A stretch of DNA of 64,000 nt from an uncultured Coxiella sp. (lineage in GTDB: Bacteria > Pseudomonadota > Gammaproteobacteria > Comchoanobacterales > Comchoanobacteraceae): positions 1 to 64,000 of the forward strand of contig CACBGS010000004.1 in the NCBI GenBank assembly GCA_902538855.1. Reading direction: 5' to 3'. Position numbers and translations under genes: made by a program. Positions within the stretch are counted from its first letter, which is position 1. The number at the start of each line of letters is the position of its first letter. Below the pieces are notes generated by a model. That model was not told the DNA's origin. It did not search any database and saw nothing but the letters and a program-made list of their open reading frames with translations. Below are positions 25,815 through 35,586 of the stretch, in pieces.

Positions 25815-27320
25815 TTATACAGTAAAAGTCCTAGCCTGTGTCACTATTATAGCAATTACAGCGCCAATTAGGGCAAAACTTAGCCATGTACTGACTCTAT
25901 AACCCTGGCTTTGCTTTTCTGCTAATACAGGGGGCGTATTAAGCTGTAAATGATATTTCTCAATCAGCTCAGGTAATACACGAAGTGCAGTATAGAGATT
26001 ATTACTTAGGCTTTTTCTGCGCATAACCCATTGTTGCATATAAGGACTAACAATAGTCCACATATTAAGCTGAGGATAAAGTCTTCTTGCTAGTGCCTCA
26101 ACATGCATTAAAGTCTTCTGTAGTAGTAGTAGCTGTGGCTGTACAATCATGCCATGTTCACGAGCAACATAAAGCAGTTGGATAAGCAGCTGCGCACAGT
26201 TAATTTGATCAAGTGGCCTATCGTGTATAGATTCGCCAATAGCACGTATTTTACTGATCATAATATTACGATTTGTAGAGGCTACTACCCAGCCTGATTG
26301 TATATGTAGATCAACAACCATGGCATAATCTCGCTGAATAAAAGCAAAAATATTCTCAGCTAAATACTGTTGATCAGAAGGCGATAAACTCCCAACAATA
26401 CCATAATCAACAGCTGCATAGCGTGGTTTTTCAGGCTGTGAGGCAAGAACGAACAAATTACCAGGATGTAGGTCTGCATGAAAAAAATTATGTTCAAAAA
26501 CTTGTGTAAAAAAAAGTTCTACAGTCGTGGTCGCCAGCGCTCGCATATCAACATTTTTTGCTTTTAGCTGTTTGCTATCAGCGATAGGTATACCATCAAC
26601 ATACTCTATGACTAAAACCTCTTTAGTAGAGTATTCCCAATATATCTTTGGCACATATAGTTTTGAGCTTTTACTGAACAAATGCCGCATATAATGATAA
26701 TTACCAGCCTCATTACGTAAATCGCACTCAAATGTACAGGTGTTTTCAAACTCTTCAATAATATCGAAAATTCTCAGATAAGCACGATTAGGGTGAAGTT
26801 TGTCTACAAAATAGCCTATAAGCTTGAGTAAATTAATATCTGATCTAATATTTTGCGCAATAGCTGGTCGTAATATTTTAACAGCGACATGATGCTTATT
26901 ATGCAATGTTGCCGCATGCACTTGCGCTATGGAGGCGGATCCAATAGGTTGCCAATTAAAATCCTCGAATATATCATCTAACTTACCATGGAGACTATTA
27001 AGAGCAGCTTGCACATCTTTTTTATCGCAAGGAGGCACTTTATCTTGAAGTGTTGCTAATGCAGTTGCGATATCCTCAGGAAGCAAATCAACACGAGTAG
27101 AGATAATCTGGGCAAATTTAACAAATGTTGGACCCATACGTATAACAGCCTCCAGTAGAAGCTGAGCTCTAGGTTTATTACCATGATAAAAATAAGATAA
27201 CGGAGCAAGCCATGCGAACCAAAATGACAAGCATTTATAATAAGGGAGGCCGATTCTATCGATTTTATAAACAATTATAAGGCGTAGTAAATAGAAAAAT
27301 CTGAACAAACTAATAAGCAT
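25815..27320 (-). CDS. ubiB: UbiB, atypical kinase-like protein of ubiquinone synthesis
   Basis: UbiB/COQ8-type proteins support ubiquinone assembly and have a protein-kinase-like fold. The 501 residues show MGPTFVKFAQIISTRVDLLP near 62-80, the A-rich loop PIGSASIAQVHAA, the catalytic-type NFFHADLHPGN and AVDYGIVG. The C-terminus has a hydrophobic membrane segment (WLSFALIGAVIAIIVTQ). The family-defining KxGQ motif reads KFAQ at 68-71, so its Gly is replaced by Ala. The start shares one base with the ubiJ stop (TAATG). The ubiE-ubiJ-ubiB order is that of E. coli and most gammaproteobacteria. Confidence 0.96.
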   Translation of the reverse strand: MLISLFRFFYLLRLIIVYKIDRIGLPYYKCLSFWFAWLAPLSYFYHGNKPRAQLLLEAVIRMGPTFVKFAQIISTRVDLLPEDIATALATLQDKVPPCDKKDVQAALNSLHGKLDDIFEDFNWQPIGSASIAQVHAATLHNKHHVAVKILRPAIAQNIRSDINLLKLIGYFVDKLHPNRAYLRIFDIIEEFENTCTFECDLRNEAGNYHYMRHLFSKSSKLYVPKIYWEYSTKEVLVIEYVDGIPIADSKQLKAKNVDMRALATTTVELFFTQVFEHNFFHADLHPGNLFVLASQPEKPRYAAVDYGIVGSLSPSDQQYLAENIFAFIQRDYAMVVDLHIQSGWVVASTNRNIMISKIRAIGESIHDRPLDQINCAQLLIQLLYVAREHGMIVQPQLLLLQKTLMHVEALARRLYPQLNMWTIVSPYMQQWVMRRKSLSNNLYTALRVLPELIEKYHLQLNTPPVLAEKQSQGYRVSTWLSFALIGAVIAIIVTQARTFTV

Positions 27321-27904
27321 TAATCTACTCCTAGTAAATCAACACGGGCATTAAGACGAGATAACATATCACTTAGATCATCAACACCATCATAAAAGTA
27401 CTGTAGTTCTTGTTCAGTTGGGCAAAGTTGTATTTCCTCTTGAATATACCTACCAGAAGAGCTAAGTGTTTGTGCCAAGCACTCTTTACTCCAGTGATTG
27501 ATATATCCCATCTGGGAACTTATAGCAAAAGCCAGGCCAGGCCCGAATACAGATGCAGCAAGACTTTCCCAATCAACGTGTAGTGCAAGTATAAAGCTGC
27601 GTAGTAGCATTGCCAGTTCACTAGCGCCTTGAAGATTAATGGAGTCACTATGATATTTCTTATCCAGTAAACTTTTAAGTAATTCTAAGATAGGAGCACT
27701 GATACTTAGCTGAGGTAACTGCTCAGAGAAGGTCTCTAAAAATATTCTTTCATTAGTTATGGTTATAACAAGATCAATTGCGAGATCACTAGCACGTATT
27801 CTAATGGGCCTATCATAAAGAGCAGTATAGTCTTCATCGCAATAAAAATGATTAGGGTAGGTAGCATCAAGCAAAGACTGTAAATTGGATATTAGTAAAC
27901 TCAT
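27320..27904 (-). CDS. ubiJ: UbiJ, SCP2-domain ubiquinone accessory factor
   Basis: UbiJ binds ubiquinone intermediates and, with UbiK, organises the soluble Ubi complex. The 194 residues (E. coli about 201) carry an SCP2-like lipid-binding N-terminal domain. The signature region ALHVDWESLAASVFGPGLAFAIS follows, and the C-terminal half ends in a helical part with YIQEEIQLCPTEQELQYFYDGVDDLSDMLSRLNARVD, the most recognisable segment. It sits between ubiE (4-base overlap) and ubiB (1-base overlap), the classical arrangement. Confidence 0.92.
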   Translation of the reverse strand: MSLLISNLQSLLDATYPNHFYCDEDYTALYDRPIRIRASDLAIDLVITITNERIFLETFSEQLPQLSISAPILELLKSLLDKKYHSDSINLQGASELAMLLRSFILALHVDWESLAASVFGPGLAFAISSQMGYINHWSKECLAQTLSSSGRYIQEEIQLCPTEQELQYFYDGVDDLSDMLSRLNARVDLLGVD

Positions 27905-28602
27905 AAGGGCCGAATCGCTTTATGTATAGAGACAATACCAGAGAGCATATTAATAACATGGCAATTAGTAAAGCCAGCCGCTGTAATCATATCAGTAACT
28001 TGTTGTTGATCTGGGTGTTTAGCTATAGAGTCGATCAGATATTCATAATCTTTATAGTTAGCGCCAGAAGCTGAACAAAATGCTGGTATAGTATATTGAC
28101 TATGCAGCTGATAGGCAGTATGCATAACAGAAGATTGTGCTTTTGAGAACTCTAAAATAAGGATTTGTCCACCAGGCTTAAGAACATTATATATTTGTGC
28201 TAGTGCAGCTTGCTTATCACTGAAGTTTCTAAAGCCAAAGGCACATACAACCAAATTAAAGAATTTTTTAGCAAAAGGTAGTGCTTCTGCATAGCAATGA
28301 CAGTACTCAATATTCTCATGCATACCATAATCTAGTAAGGTATCCCGCCCACGCGATAGCATAGGAATATTAGGATCAGCAGCGATAATATGAATTTGAT
28401 TATGATGCTTTTTTTTAAGATAGTAGGTGATGTCACCAGTACCAGCAGCTAAATCTAAAACCCTATCGCCTGGATACACAGTACAATAATCAACACAAGT
28501 TGCCTTCCAGTGATAATGCATACCAAATGACATAAGATTATTCATTAAATCATACTGCGAAGCTGCAGAATCAAATACTGATTGTACTCTTGATTGGTCC
28601 AT
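27901..28602 (-). CDS. ubiE: UbiE, ubiquinone/menaquinone C-methyltransferase
   Basis: UbiE methylates the benzoquinol ring in ubiquinone (and menaquinone) synthesis, using S-adenosylmethionine. The 233 residues include VFDSAASQYDLMNNLMSFGMHYHWK and the SAM motif I VLDLAAGTGD. The post-motif VVCAFGFRNFSDKQAALAQIYNVLKPGGQILILEFS follows, then the ending GFTNCHVINMLSGIVSIHKA. All match the UbiE/COQ5 pattern, and the length is slightly below E. coli (251). It is the first gene of the ubiE-ubiJ-ubiB unit. Confidence 0.97.
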   Translation of the reverse strand: MDQSRVQSVFDSAASQYDLMNNLMSFGMHYHWKATCVDYCTVYPGDRVLDLAAGTGDITYYLKKKHHNQIHIIAADPNIPMLSRGRDTLLDYGMHENIEYCHCYAEALPFAKKFFNLVVCAFGFRNFSDKQAALAQIYNVLKPGGQILILEFSKAQSSVMHTAYQLHSQYTIPAFCSASGANYKDYEYLIDSIAKHPDQQQVTDMITAAGFTNCHVINMLSGIVSIHKAIRPL

Positions 28603-28701
28603 GGAATGGCTGAAATAGGCTTAGTACTATGTTAATCTAAAGCCCGGCTTAGTGCAATAAGATAAATATTTAGCAAGCATGTTCAAGAATAAATGGATAA
28701 A

Positions 28702-28731
28702 AAAAGAGCCCAGATAAATCTAAGCTCTTTA
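28702..28731 (-). terminator. rho-independent terminator after the 745-residue membrane protein gene
   Basis: Read on the minus strand, AAAGAGC and GCTCTTT pair over seven bases around a short, partly paired interior (AGAT/ATCT), followed by a run of T. It lies about 38 bases after the stop of the membrane protein gene, before ubiE. This separates the two transcription units. Confidence 0.7.
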
Positions 28732-28768
28732 ATACAAATTGTGTAGTTACTAGGTAATTACAAAAAAC

Positions 28769-31006
28769 CTACTTTTTAGACATGTCAAGAGAGGTTGCCT
28801 TTGCTGGTGTTCTGTCACTACGCATGAAGATTGATCGAAAACTTGGAAAGTGAAACATGCTGCTTGAGGCAGGTTTAGCACCACTAGCCGATGACTTTTT
28901 AGCTGAAACTACTTTAGTTTTAGCACTAAGTAATGGTTTTAAAGCATCATGACATGTATCAGAAAGTAGTTTAGCGCAGATTACTAAGCCAGGCATGATA
29001 GCAGCAGCTAACGTGTAAGTAAGTGGTGCTAGCATTGCTGAACTAACACCGAGGCTTGTTAGCAGTGAGGATAGTCCATGTGGCCAGAAAGTTGTAATAG
29101 ATTGCATGTAAACTTGACCAAATACAGCGAGACCAAATAAAGTGCCGTACAAAATGTTATTTAGTGTACTGGTATTTACCGTTTCACTTTGATGCTTTGG
29201 CTCACTAGCAACACATTTGAGTAGTGCACCAGTAGTAATAAAAGATATGCATGCAGAAATACAACCGGCAATACGCGCAAATAGAGGAGGCGTAGTAACA
29301 GCATCCGTAGCAATAATAGCATTTAAGTTCAGCAATGGCATTGACATGCTGCCTGGTGCTCTGAAATATTTAATCATGGCGGCTATTATGAGAGCGCCTT
29401 TTACGCCTGATACATAATTAAACAGCGAACTACCTATAGAAAAGCCGACAATCATAATATCGCGAGTAATAGCTATAATTGGTTCGCGAGGTGAGCACAA
29501 CCAAGCCCACATTTGATCACCATAATGACGCTTAGCAACATCTTGTTGTGACTTACATGCAGCCCTTAATTTACTATTATAGAATCTGTTATCGGTGATA
29601 TAGGTAAACAAGTTATTAACAGTTTTAACCAAGCTTTCTTTGGTAAGATACCAGGCGCAAGCCACACCAGAAGCAGAGCCCAGTAGTAGCACAGCGAATA
29701 GCCATGGACTAGCAGCTGCAGCATAAACGCCTCCAACGGGAAGACAAAACATATTTACTGATACAAGAAAGCCCATGGCGATACCTATCGAGTTAACGAA
29801 TAAGGCATTAAAGGCACCTAAATGACGACTAATAGTATTGATAAAGTTTTTACCTGAATAAGTCTCAAGTTCAGGGAACTCTTCAAAGAAAGCTATACGC
29901 TCAGCTGAAAGTGAAGAAGTGGTTATATCATCAGCTTGGTTATCCTGCTCGTAACACTTGTAGAGATAATCATAATAACTTGTCACCCAATCATCTGCTT
30001 GTGATTGTATTAACTTAGATAATCGTAAATCCACAGCACATTTTGCACTATCACTCGGTGAAGGATCAGTGCTGGTTGAAGACAAGGAGTTTTCATAGCT
30101 ATTGCGTTTATCAAGCATTAACTGATAAACAGTACGAAAGTTTTTTAACTTTTCTACATCGGGTAAAAACATAGCGTCTTCACCGGACATATTAGTCGTT
30201 GTATAGTGAACGACATTTTTACTTTTTTCATCAATAACGTCAGGCTTGTAGGTGTCTTTTTGATCGCTATTAGTAGTAAGCTCATATAAATTTATTTCAT
30301 CACTACTATTGATATCATACTCAGATAGCTTATCAAGAAGTGCTTTGGTGAACAAATAATCATCTTCTTGCTCATATTTTATTACAAATGTATCATCGCT
30401 AGGCTCAACTGGTTTAACAGAACCGCGATTGTTTGCAGCCGTATCAAGAGATCTATCCAATCTTTCCACAGACTGCGAAGAAAAATTACGCACTATAAAT
30501 AACCTATCATTCAAATAGTGCTTAATGGCTTCTAAGTACTCTTCCTTACTTAGCTGTAGCCATTTAAGTTCGGCTTCAAGATCCTTGATTTCTTGGAATA
30601 ATTTAAAAGATTCAGGCTTTTTGTTTTGCAAACGTGAACGCTTAACAGCGTTGAGCATAGGGCTGACATAAGCACTACACCATGCTAAAAAACCAGCAGC
30701 AAGACTTGGTGCCAAGAAGTAGCTTGTAAAATACTTGTGTACAAGATTTAAAGGACCTTTGCTAGATATAGTTTTGTGTGCATCATATACACCGCCAATA
30801 CCAAATGCCACACCAGTTATCGCAGCAAGAACATAACATGAGAAATCTACTGAGTGCTGATATAAGGCACCGAATGTACCTTTAGCCCTAGCAAAAATAC
30901 TAGCTTTATTTGTCTTATCATTGGTCTCTTGATAAGTGAATATGGACGCAACCGTTGTGTTAAGTTTTTTAGTATCTACAGAACCAGCAGGTTTACTTTG
31001 TTTCAT
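28769..31006 (-). CDS. large multi-pass membrane protein of unknown function
   Basis: I do not recognise this 745-residue protein. It has two hydrophobic segments near the N-terminus (SCYVLAAITGVAFGIGGVY and the following LAPSLAAGFLAWCSAYVSPM). A charged, coiled-coil-leaning soluble region of about 270 residues comes next (about 110-380). Six to eight more hydrophobic segments follow up to about residue 700, then a basic, serine-rich tail of roughly 45 residues. The glycine- and alanine-rich helices and internal soluble domain would fit a membrane-resident secreted effector or an envelope protein. Neither can be chosen from sequence. It has its own terminator at 28702-28731. Proteins of this build are frequent in Dot/Icm-bearing bacteria. 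Confidence 0.75.
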   Translation of the reverse strand: MKQSKPAGSVDTKKLNTTVASIFTYQETNDKTNKASIFARAKGTFGALYQHSVDFSCYVLAAITGVAFGIGGVYDAHKTISSKGPLNLVHKYFTSYFLAPSLAAGFLAWCSAYVSPMLNAVKRSRLQNKKPESFKLFQEIKDLEAELKWLQLSKEEYLEAIKHYLNDRLFIVRNFSSQSVERLDRSLDTAANNRGSVKPVEPSDDTFVIKYEQEDDYLFTKALLDKLSEYDINSSDEINLYELTTNSDQKDTYKPDVIDEKSKNVVHYTTTNMSGEDAMFLPDVEKLKNFRTVYQLMLDKRNSYENSLSSTSTDPSPSDSAKCAVDLRLSKLIQSQADDWVTSYYDYLYKCYEQDNQADDITTSSLSAERIAFFEEFPELETYSGKNFINTISRHLGAFNALFVNSIGIAMGFLVSVNMFCLPVGGVYAAAASPWLFAVLLLGSASGVACAWYLTKESLVKTVNNLFTYITDNRFYNSKLRAACKSQQDVAKRHYGDQMWAWLCSPREPIIAITRDIMIVGFSIGSSLFNYVSGVKGALIIAAMIKYFRAPGSMSMPLLNLNAIIATDAVTTPPLFARIAGCISACISFITTGALLKCVASEPKHQSETVNTSTLNNILYGTLFGLAVFGQVYMQSITTFWPHGLSSLLTSLGVSSAMLAPLTYTLAAAIMPGLVICAKLLSDTCHDALKPLLSAKTKVVSAKKSSASGAKPASSSMFHFPSFRSIFMRSDRTPAKATSLDMSKK

Positions 31007-31071
31007 GCTCTAACCCTCTATATAAGCTAATGAAATGCTAGCACAGCACGTTTTCAATTGCAATGAGATCT

Positions 31072-34000
31072 TTATTCTGTAATAACTTCTAGATGTATCT
31101 GAGCTTTATGGGTATCAATATTAATAATATTCTCATCTACCAGCTGGCAAAAAACCAAGTCTTTAGTTAGTGTTTCTCTTTGTATCAAGGGAATATGAGG
31201 TGTGAGGATATGTTGTAATGTTTGTTCGCAATCTATGCAAACTTTAATACGATTATCCACTTCAAAGTCTAGGCTTTTTCTTAATTTTTGTATTCTGTTT
31301 ATCATCTCTCTAGCTACGCCTTCAGCAATGAGTTGCTCATCTAAATTTAGGTCAAGCGCGATGGTAATATCTTGATTGGAAGATGCGCAGCTATCCTCAA
31401 GTGCATCTCTGAAAATTAGAATATCATCAGTTCTAAAAGTTATGCTATCAAGCGTCAAAGAGCCTTTTGATTCAAAGTCTTTTAATGCAGCGGTTGATAA
31501 TTGCTGAACGAGTTGCTGATATTTTGGAAAGTCTTTACCAAGTTTTTTACCAAGCTTAGGTGCGTTCAGTTTGGCATGGATTTTTATATATTTTGTGTCA
31601 TCAGTATCATAGAGTATTTCCTTTACATTAAGTTCTCTTTGGATGGTGGCAGCCAGAGGCTTTAAGGAGCTAAGCAAAGTTGTATCGCTATGAATGATAG
31701 TAAGAGACCTTAGTGGTATCTTGATTTTTATTTTGTTATCATTACGTTGACAGCGAGCAAGTATAAGAACAGACTGCATAACTTTGACTGCAGACTCAAG
31801 TTCTAGCTGCTGTGACTTACTGCTTGATTCAGGATAGCTGTACATGTGTACAGATAGAGGGTGTGTATTATTATTCTTCAACAGATTAGAGCGCATTTTT
31901 TGATGTATACTCTCGCTCAAGAATGGCGTGAAGGGTGCCATGAGTTTGCCAAATGTTAGTAGAATTTCAAATAAACACTGATAAGCAAGCTGCTTATCTT
32001 TTTTCCATACCTTCTGCCCAGAAGCGGCATCGATTTAGGCGAATATAAGTATTAGTTAAGTCATCTAAAAAGTGACAGATGGAATGAACAATGCCATGTA
32101 ATGCGTAGGCTTGCATCTGTGCATTAACTTGGCTTACCAGTGTGTGTAGGCGGGAGGTAATCCACTGATCAAGTACATTCTCATATACTGGCATTTGCTC
32201 ACCTGGTTGCCAGCCGTCTATGCCACTATAAGTAGAAAAAAACTTATATGCATTAAACCAAGGCAGCAGTATTCTTCTGCGCATATCGATAACGCCATCA
32301 TCACAAAAGCGCATTTCCTCAGCTCGAACTAAATTAGAATGGATAAGATAAAGTCTTAAAGCATCTGCGCCATGTTTTTCCAGTAGTATATCGGGAGGCG
32401 TATAGTTTTTAAGGCGCTTAGACATTTTTTTACCATCTTGCGCAACGATAATACCGTTAACTGTTGCATTTTTAAATGCAGGTCTATCGAAAAGACAAGC
32501 CGATAAAATAGTAAGCGTATAGAACCATCCTCTGGTTTGATCAATACCTTCAGAGATAAAATCAGCCGGGAAAACTGCTTCAAAAGACTCTTTGTTTTCG
32601 AATGGATAATGCATTTGCGCAAATGGCATAGAACCTGATTCAAACCAGCAGTCTAGTACTTCAGGAATACGTTTATAAACACCTGGCTCACCGGCAATAC
32701 TGAAAGTAATATTATCTATATGCTCACGGTGTAAGTCTGAGATTTTCTGACCACATAGTTTTTCTAAACTAGCAATAGAATCAATACAGATACGCTTATC
32801 AGTGCTATCATTAATCCAGATTGGAATAGGAGTGCCCCAATAGCGATTTCTCGAAATAGCCCAATCTTTAGCATTCTCTAACCATTTACCAAAACGCCCG
32901 TGTTTTATATGCTCAGGTAACCAGTTAATGGTATTATTATGAGCAAGCAGAGTATCTTTAACTTCAGTAACGCGCACAAACCAAGAAGGCTGGCTTAAAT
33001 AAATAAGGGGCGTATCTGATCTTGGGCAGAAAGGATAATTATGAACAATTACATCTTGTTTATAAATATGCTCACGTTGCTTCAGATTTGAAATGATAGC
33101 TTTATCAGCATCCTTCAAGTATTGACCTGTAAAGTCTGGTGCTACATCAGTAAATTTACCATCCAGATCAAGAGGGCATACAGGTGATATGTCGTGCTTT
33201 GCACAGACACGAAAATCATCTTCACCATGTGCTGGTGCCATGTGTACAACACCGGTGCCATCTGCAGTAGTGACGTAATCATCAAGTAAAATAGTAAAGC
33301 TGTTTTTACTAGAATGGTCGCTAAAGTAGTCAAATAGTGGCGTGTAGCTTTGGCCAACCAAAGTAGCAGCATCTATCTGCTCGACAATACTCAGATTATT
33401 ATCTTTCGAAAATCTTGCAAAACAATCCTCAGCAATAATGATATATTTATCTTTATCGCTATCATAGACTTTTATATAAGTATAAGGCCCAACACATACC
33501 GCTAAATTTGCAGGTAATGTCCAAGGAGTGGTGGTCCAAATTGCCAAGTAGGCATCCAGCTTAGGTACATGAATAAGTACGGTAATAGCAGGATTTTGCA
33601 CAGATTGATAATTAGAGCTTGCCTCAAAGTTAGATAAGCTGGTATTGAGAGCTGTTGAATAGGGCATAACTTTCACACCCTGATAAATAAGGCCTTTATC
33701 CCATAGTTTAGCCACAGCCCACCATACAGACTCCATATAATCAGTGTCCATAGTTTTATAGCAATCATCAAAGTCAACCCAGCGACCAATACGTGTTATA
33801 GTCGACTCCCACTGCTGACTGTAGCGATCAACAATACCTCTACAGGCATTATTATACCCAGCGAGCCCAAGCTTCTGTACTGCTTCCTGAGTACTGAGGC
33901 CTAGGTCTTTATCTATTGCGTGTTCAATAGGAACCCCGTGGCAGTCCCAGCCAAAATACCTGGGGACTTTATGACCTTTCATTTCAAAATAACGGGGAAT

Positions 34001-34213
34001 TATGTCTTTAACAGTTGAGGCAAGTAGATGGCCATGATGAGGTAGGCCTGTAGCAAAAGGTGGGCCGTCGTAATACCAATAGCAAGGATCACCAATGTGC
34101 TGTTGCTGTACTTTTCTAAAAACATCATGGCTGCGCCAAAACTCAAGAACCTCATGCTCCATGGAAACAAACTGGTCGTTATCTGCATCTGTGTGATCAA
34201 TATTATCTACCAT
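31072..34213 (-). CDS. ileS: isoleucyl-tRNA synthetase (type 2), interrupted by an apparent frameshift
   Basis: IleRS charges tRNA-Ile. The first part (34213 to the TAA at 31994, 739 codons) has YYDGPPFATGLPHHGH with the HxGH motif at 59-62, the editing domain, and KMSKR at 596-600. The second part (to 31072) carries the anticodon-binding and C-terminal domains, starting in another frame as KDKQLAYQCLFEILLTFGKL. The two join at an A6 run (31999-32004, coding strand). Reading five A instead of six gives one protein of about 1,046 residues, normal for the type-2 (eukaryote-like) class. The cause could be a sequencing error, a real mutation, or slippage. No other ileS is visible in the window, and the gene is essential. 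Confidence 0.95.
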
Positions 34214-34387
34214 AGCTATCTCAAATGTTATGAAAAATATAATAAAAAAACAATAATATCACATTATCAGCGCTTGAGTAAAGCAACTTGCGGGCCTAAA
34301 GCAAGATATAGTTAATTAAGTATGCTAGAGAGTACATCAATATATTGAGACACTATATTAGCTATAAGAAGATATTTTAGATAAGCT

Positions 34388-34876
34388 CTAGACAACAACC
34401 ACGGAAGAATGCTGCAGCACTATCTTTAATCCAGAAGAGCTGTTGATATAACCAAAAGTATAATCAGCATGAACTGCTGCCGCGCTAGGATGATAAAAAT
34501 GGTATTGTCCAGCTACAAGCGATATCTCTGCATGAATAGACGTATGTTGATTATCAAAAACAATAGAAGACCAAGGTTGTAGTGCAAAAGCTTGATCATT
34601 ACTATCCTCTCGTCCAATAAAGTAATCAAGCGCGGTGGATTTAGTCGTTCTAAAAGAAGGTTCTTTTGCGAAAGTAGGCTTGAAGATAACCGCATTCTCA
34701 GTATTATCAAAAGCATACAGTTGGTCAATATAATCGCTAGCAAGTGAGCGATAATCTTCGCCGTTCCTATACGCGCCACCAACAGATAATATAAATTCCA
34801 CCCAAGTACTTTGTGCTTTTGTTACAGTGTCTAACAATATTTCACCTAAATATTTAAATTGGGAAAAATATAACAT
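34388..34876 (-). CDS. conserved small protein, possibly NTF2/SnoaL-like fold
   Basis: This is a 162-residue protein with an N-terminal helical half (VEFILSVGGAYRNGEDYRSLASDYIDQLYAFDN) and a beta-rich C-terminal half (VFKPTFAKEPSFRTT-type strands, FALQPWSSIVFDN and the ending GLKIVLQHSS). From memory it resembles proteins that are sometimes called phosphoribosyl-AMP cyclohydrolase in databases. It contains no cysteine, so it cannot have the HisI metal site and that name would be wrong. The NTF2-like suggestion is inference from secondary-structure pattern. It is encoded alone between ileS and lspA, divergent from lspA. Confidence 0.65.
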   Translation of the reverse strand: MLYFSQFKYLGEILLDTVTKAQSTWVEFILSVGGAYRNGEDYRSLASDYIDQLYAFDNTENAVIFKPTFAKEPSFRTTKSTALDYFIGREDSNDQAFALQPWSSIVFDNQHTSIHAEISLVAGQYHFYHPSAAAVHADYTFGYINSSSGLKIVLQHSSVVVV

Positions 34877-34938
34877 AGGGCGCTGTTGTAGACCAGATTA
34901 ATTTAATATAGAATACAAATAGCAAACATGATCATACT

Positions 34939-35460
34939 ATGCCGCGTATAAACCTCACAAACTATGTAATATGGCTTCCGCTAATCATATTTTTAGTGTT
35001 AGTTGACCAGCTCATTAAAGCATGGGTTGTGAGTCAGCTCTCACCTAACGCAAGTATTAATGTGATGCCAGGCATTTATATTGTAATGACATATAATAGT
35101 GGAGTAGCTTTTAGCCTATTAGCAAATATGGGGCAAGATGTAGTGAAAAGTATTACTTTATTGGCGGCATGTATCAATATAGCTCTCGTGTACGCCCTGG
35201 GCATAAACCAACAAGTATACAAAAACACCACACAGCAATTATCAACAGCACTATTAATATCAGGTGGAGGCAGTAACCTAATTGATAGGCTCTATTATAG
35301 TGCAGTAATTGATTACATTCATTTATCTTATCATGGGTGGCAATGGCCAACCATATTTAATTTGGCTGACCTCTGTATATGCTTAGGTTGTGCAGGCTTG
35401 CTGCTAAGCGGTACACGTATCAATATAGCAACGAAAACAAAACTAGCAGTAGGTCAGTAA
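34939..35460 (+). CDS. lspA: lipoprotein signal peptidase
   Basis: LspA removes the signal peptide of prolipoproteins in the inner membrane. The 173 residues show four hydrophobic helices and the aspartyl-protease motifs SGGGSNLIDRL (first catalytic Asp) and the later FNLADLCICLG (second catalytic Asp). The segment VDQLIKAWV and MTYNSGVAFSLLAN near the start are also typical. In E. coli lspA follows ileS on the same strand; here it sits close to ileS but is oppositely oriented, suggesting a local inversion. Confidence 0.97.
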   Translation: MPRINLTNYVIWLPLIIFLVLVDQLIKAWVVSQLSPNASINVMPGIYIVMTYNSGVAFSLLANMGQDVVKSITLLAACINIALVYALGINQQVYKNTTQQLSTALLISGGGSNLIDRLYYSAVIDYIHLSYHGWQWPTIFNLADLCICLGCAGLLLSGTRINIATKTKLAVGQ

Positions 35461-35530
35461 TAATAAATACAAAATCATGGGTATGAAAGTTGTATAACAT
35501 AAATAATTAAGAAGAAATTAATACAATACA

Positions 35531-35537
35531 CTTGAAA
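35531..35537 (+). promoter_or_regulatory. possible heat-shock (sigma-32-type) -35 element for clpB
   Basis: CTTGAAA, the core of a sigma-32 -35 box, lies 50 bases before the clpB start in the lspA-clpB gap. A matching CCCCAT-type -10 is not evident at the right distance, and a sigma-70 -10 is also poor. It is recorded as a weak candidate because clpB is a classical heat-shock gene. Confidence 0.25.
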
Positions 35538-35586
35538 TTTTTCATTTAACAACAAAATCATAATTAAATAGAACACGGGAGTAAGG

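Noticed and set aside
31072-31941. A separate gene starting at MAPFTPF in the ileS region
   Set aside because: The frame remains open upstream into KDKQLAYQ, which is the direct continuation of IleRS, so this is the second part of a frameshifted ileS and not a separate gene.
34388-34876. HisI (phosphoribosyl-AMP cyclohydrolase) annotation for the 162-residue protein
   Set aside because: HisI needs conserved cysteines for zinc; this protein has no cysteine at all and lacks other HisI motifs.
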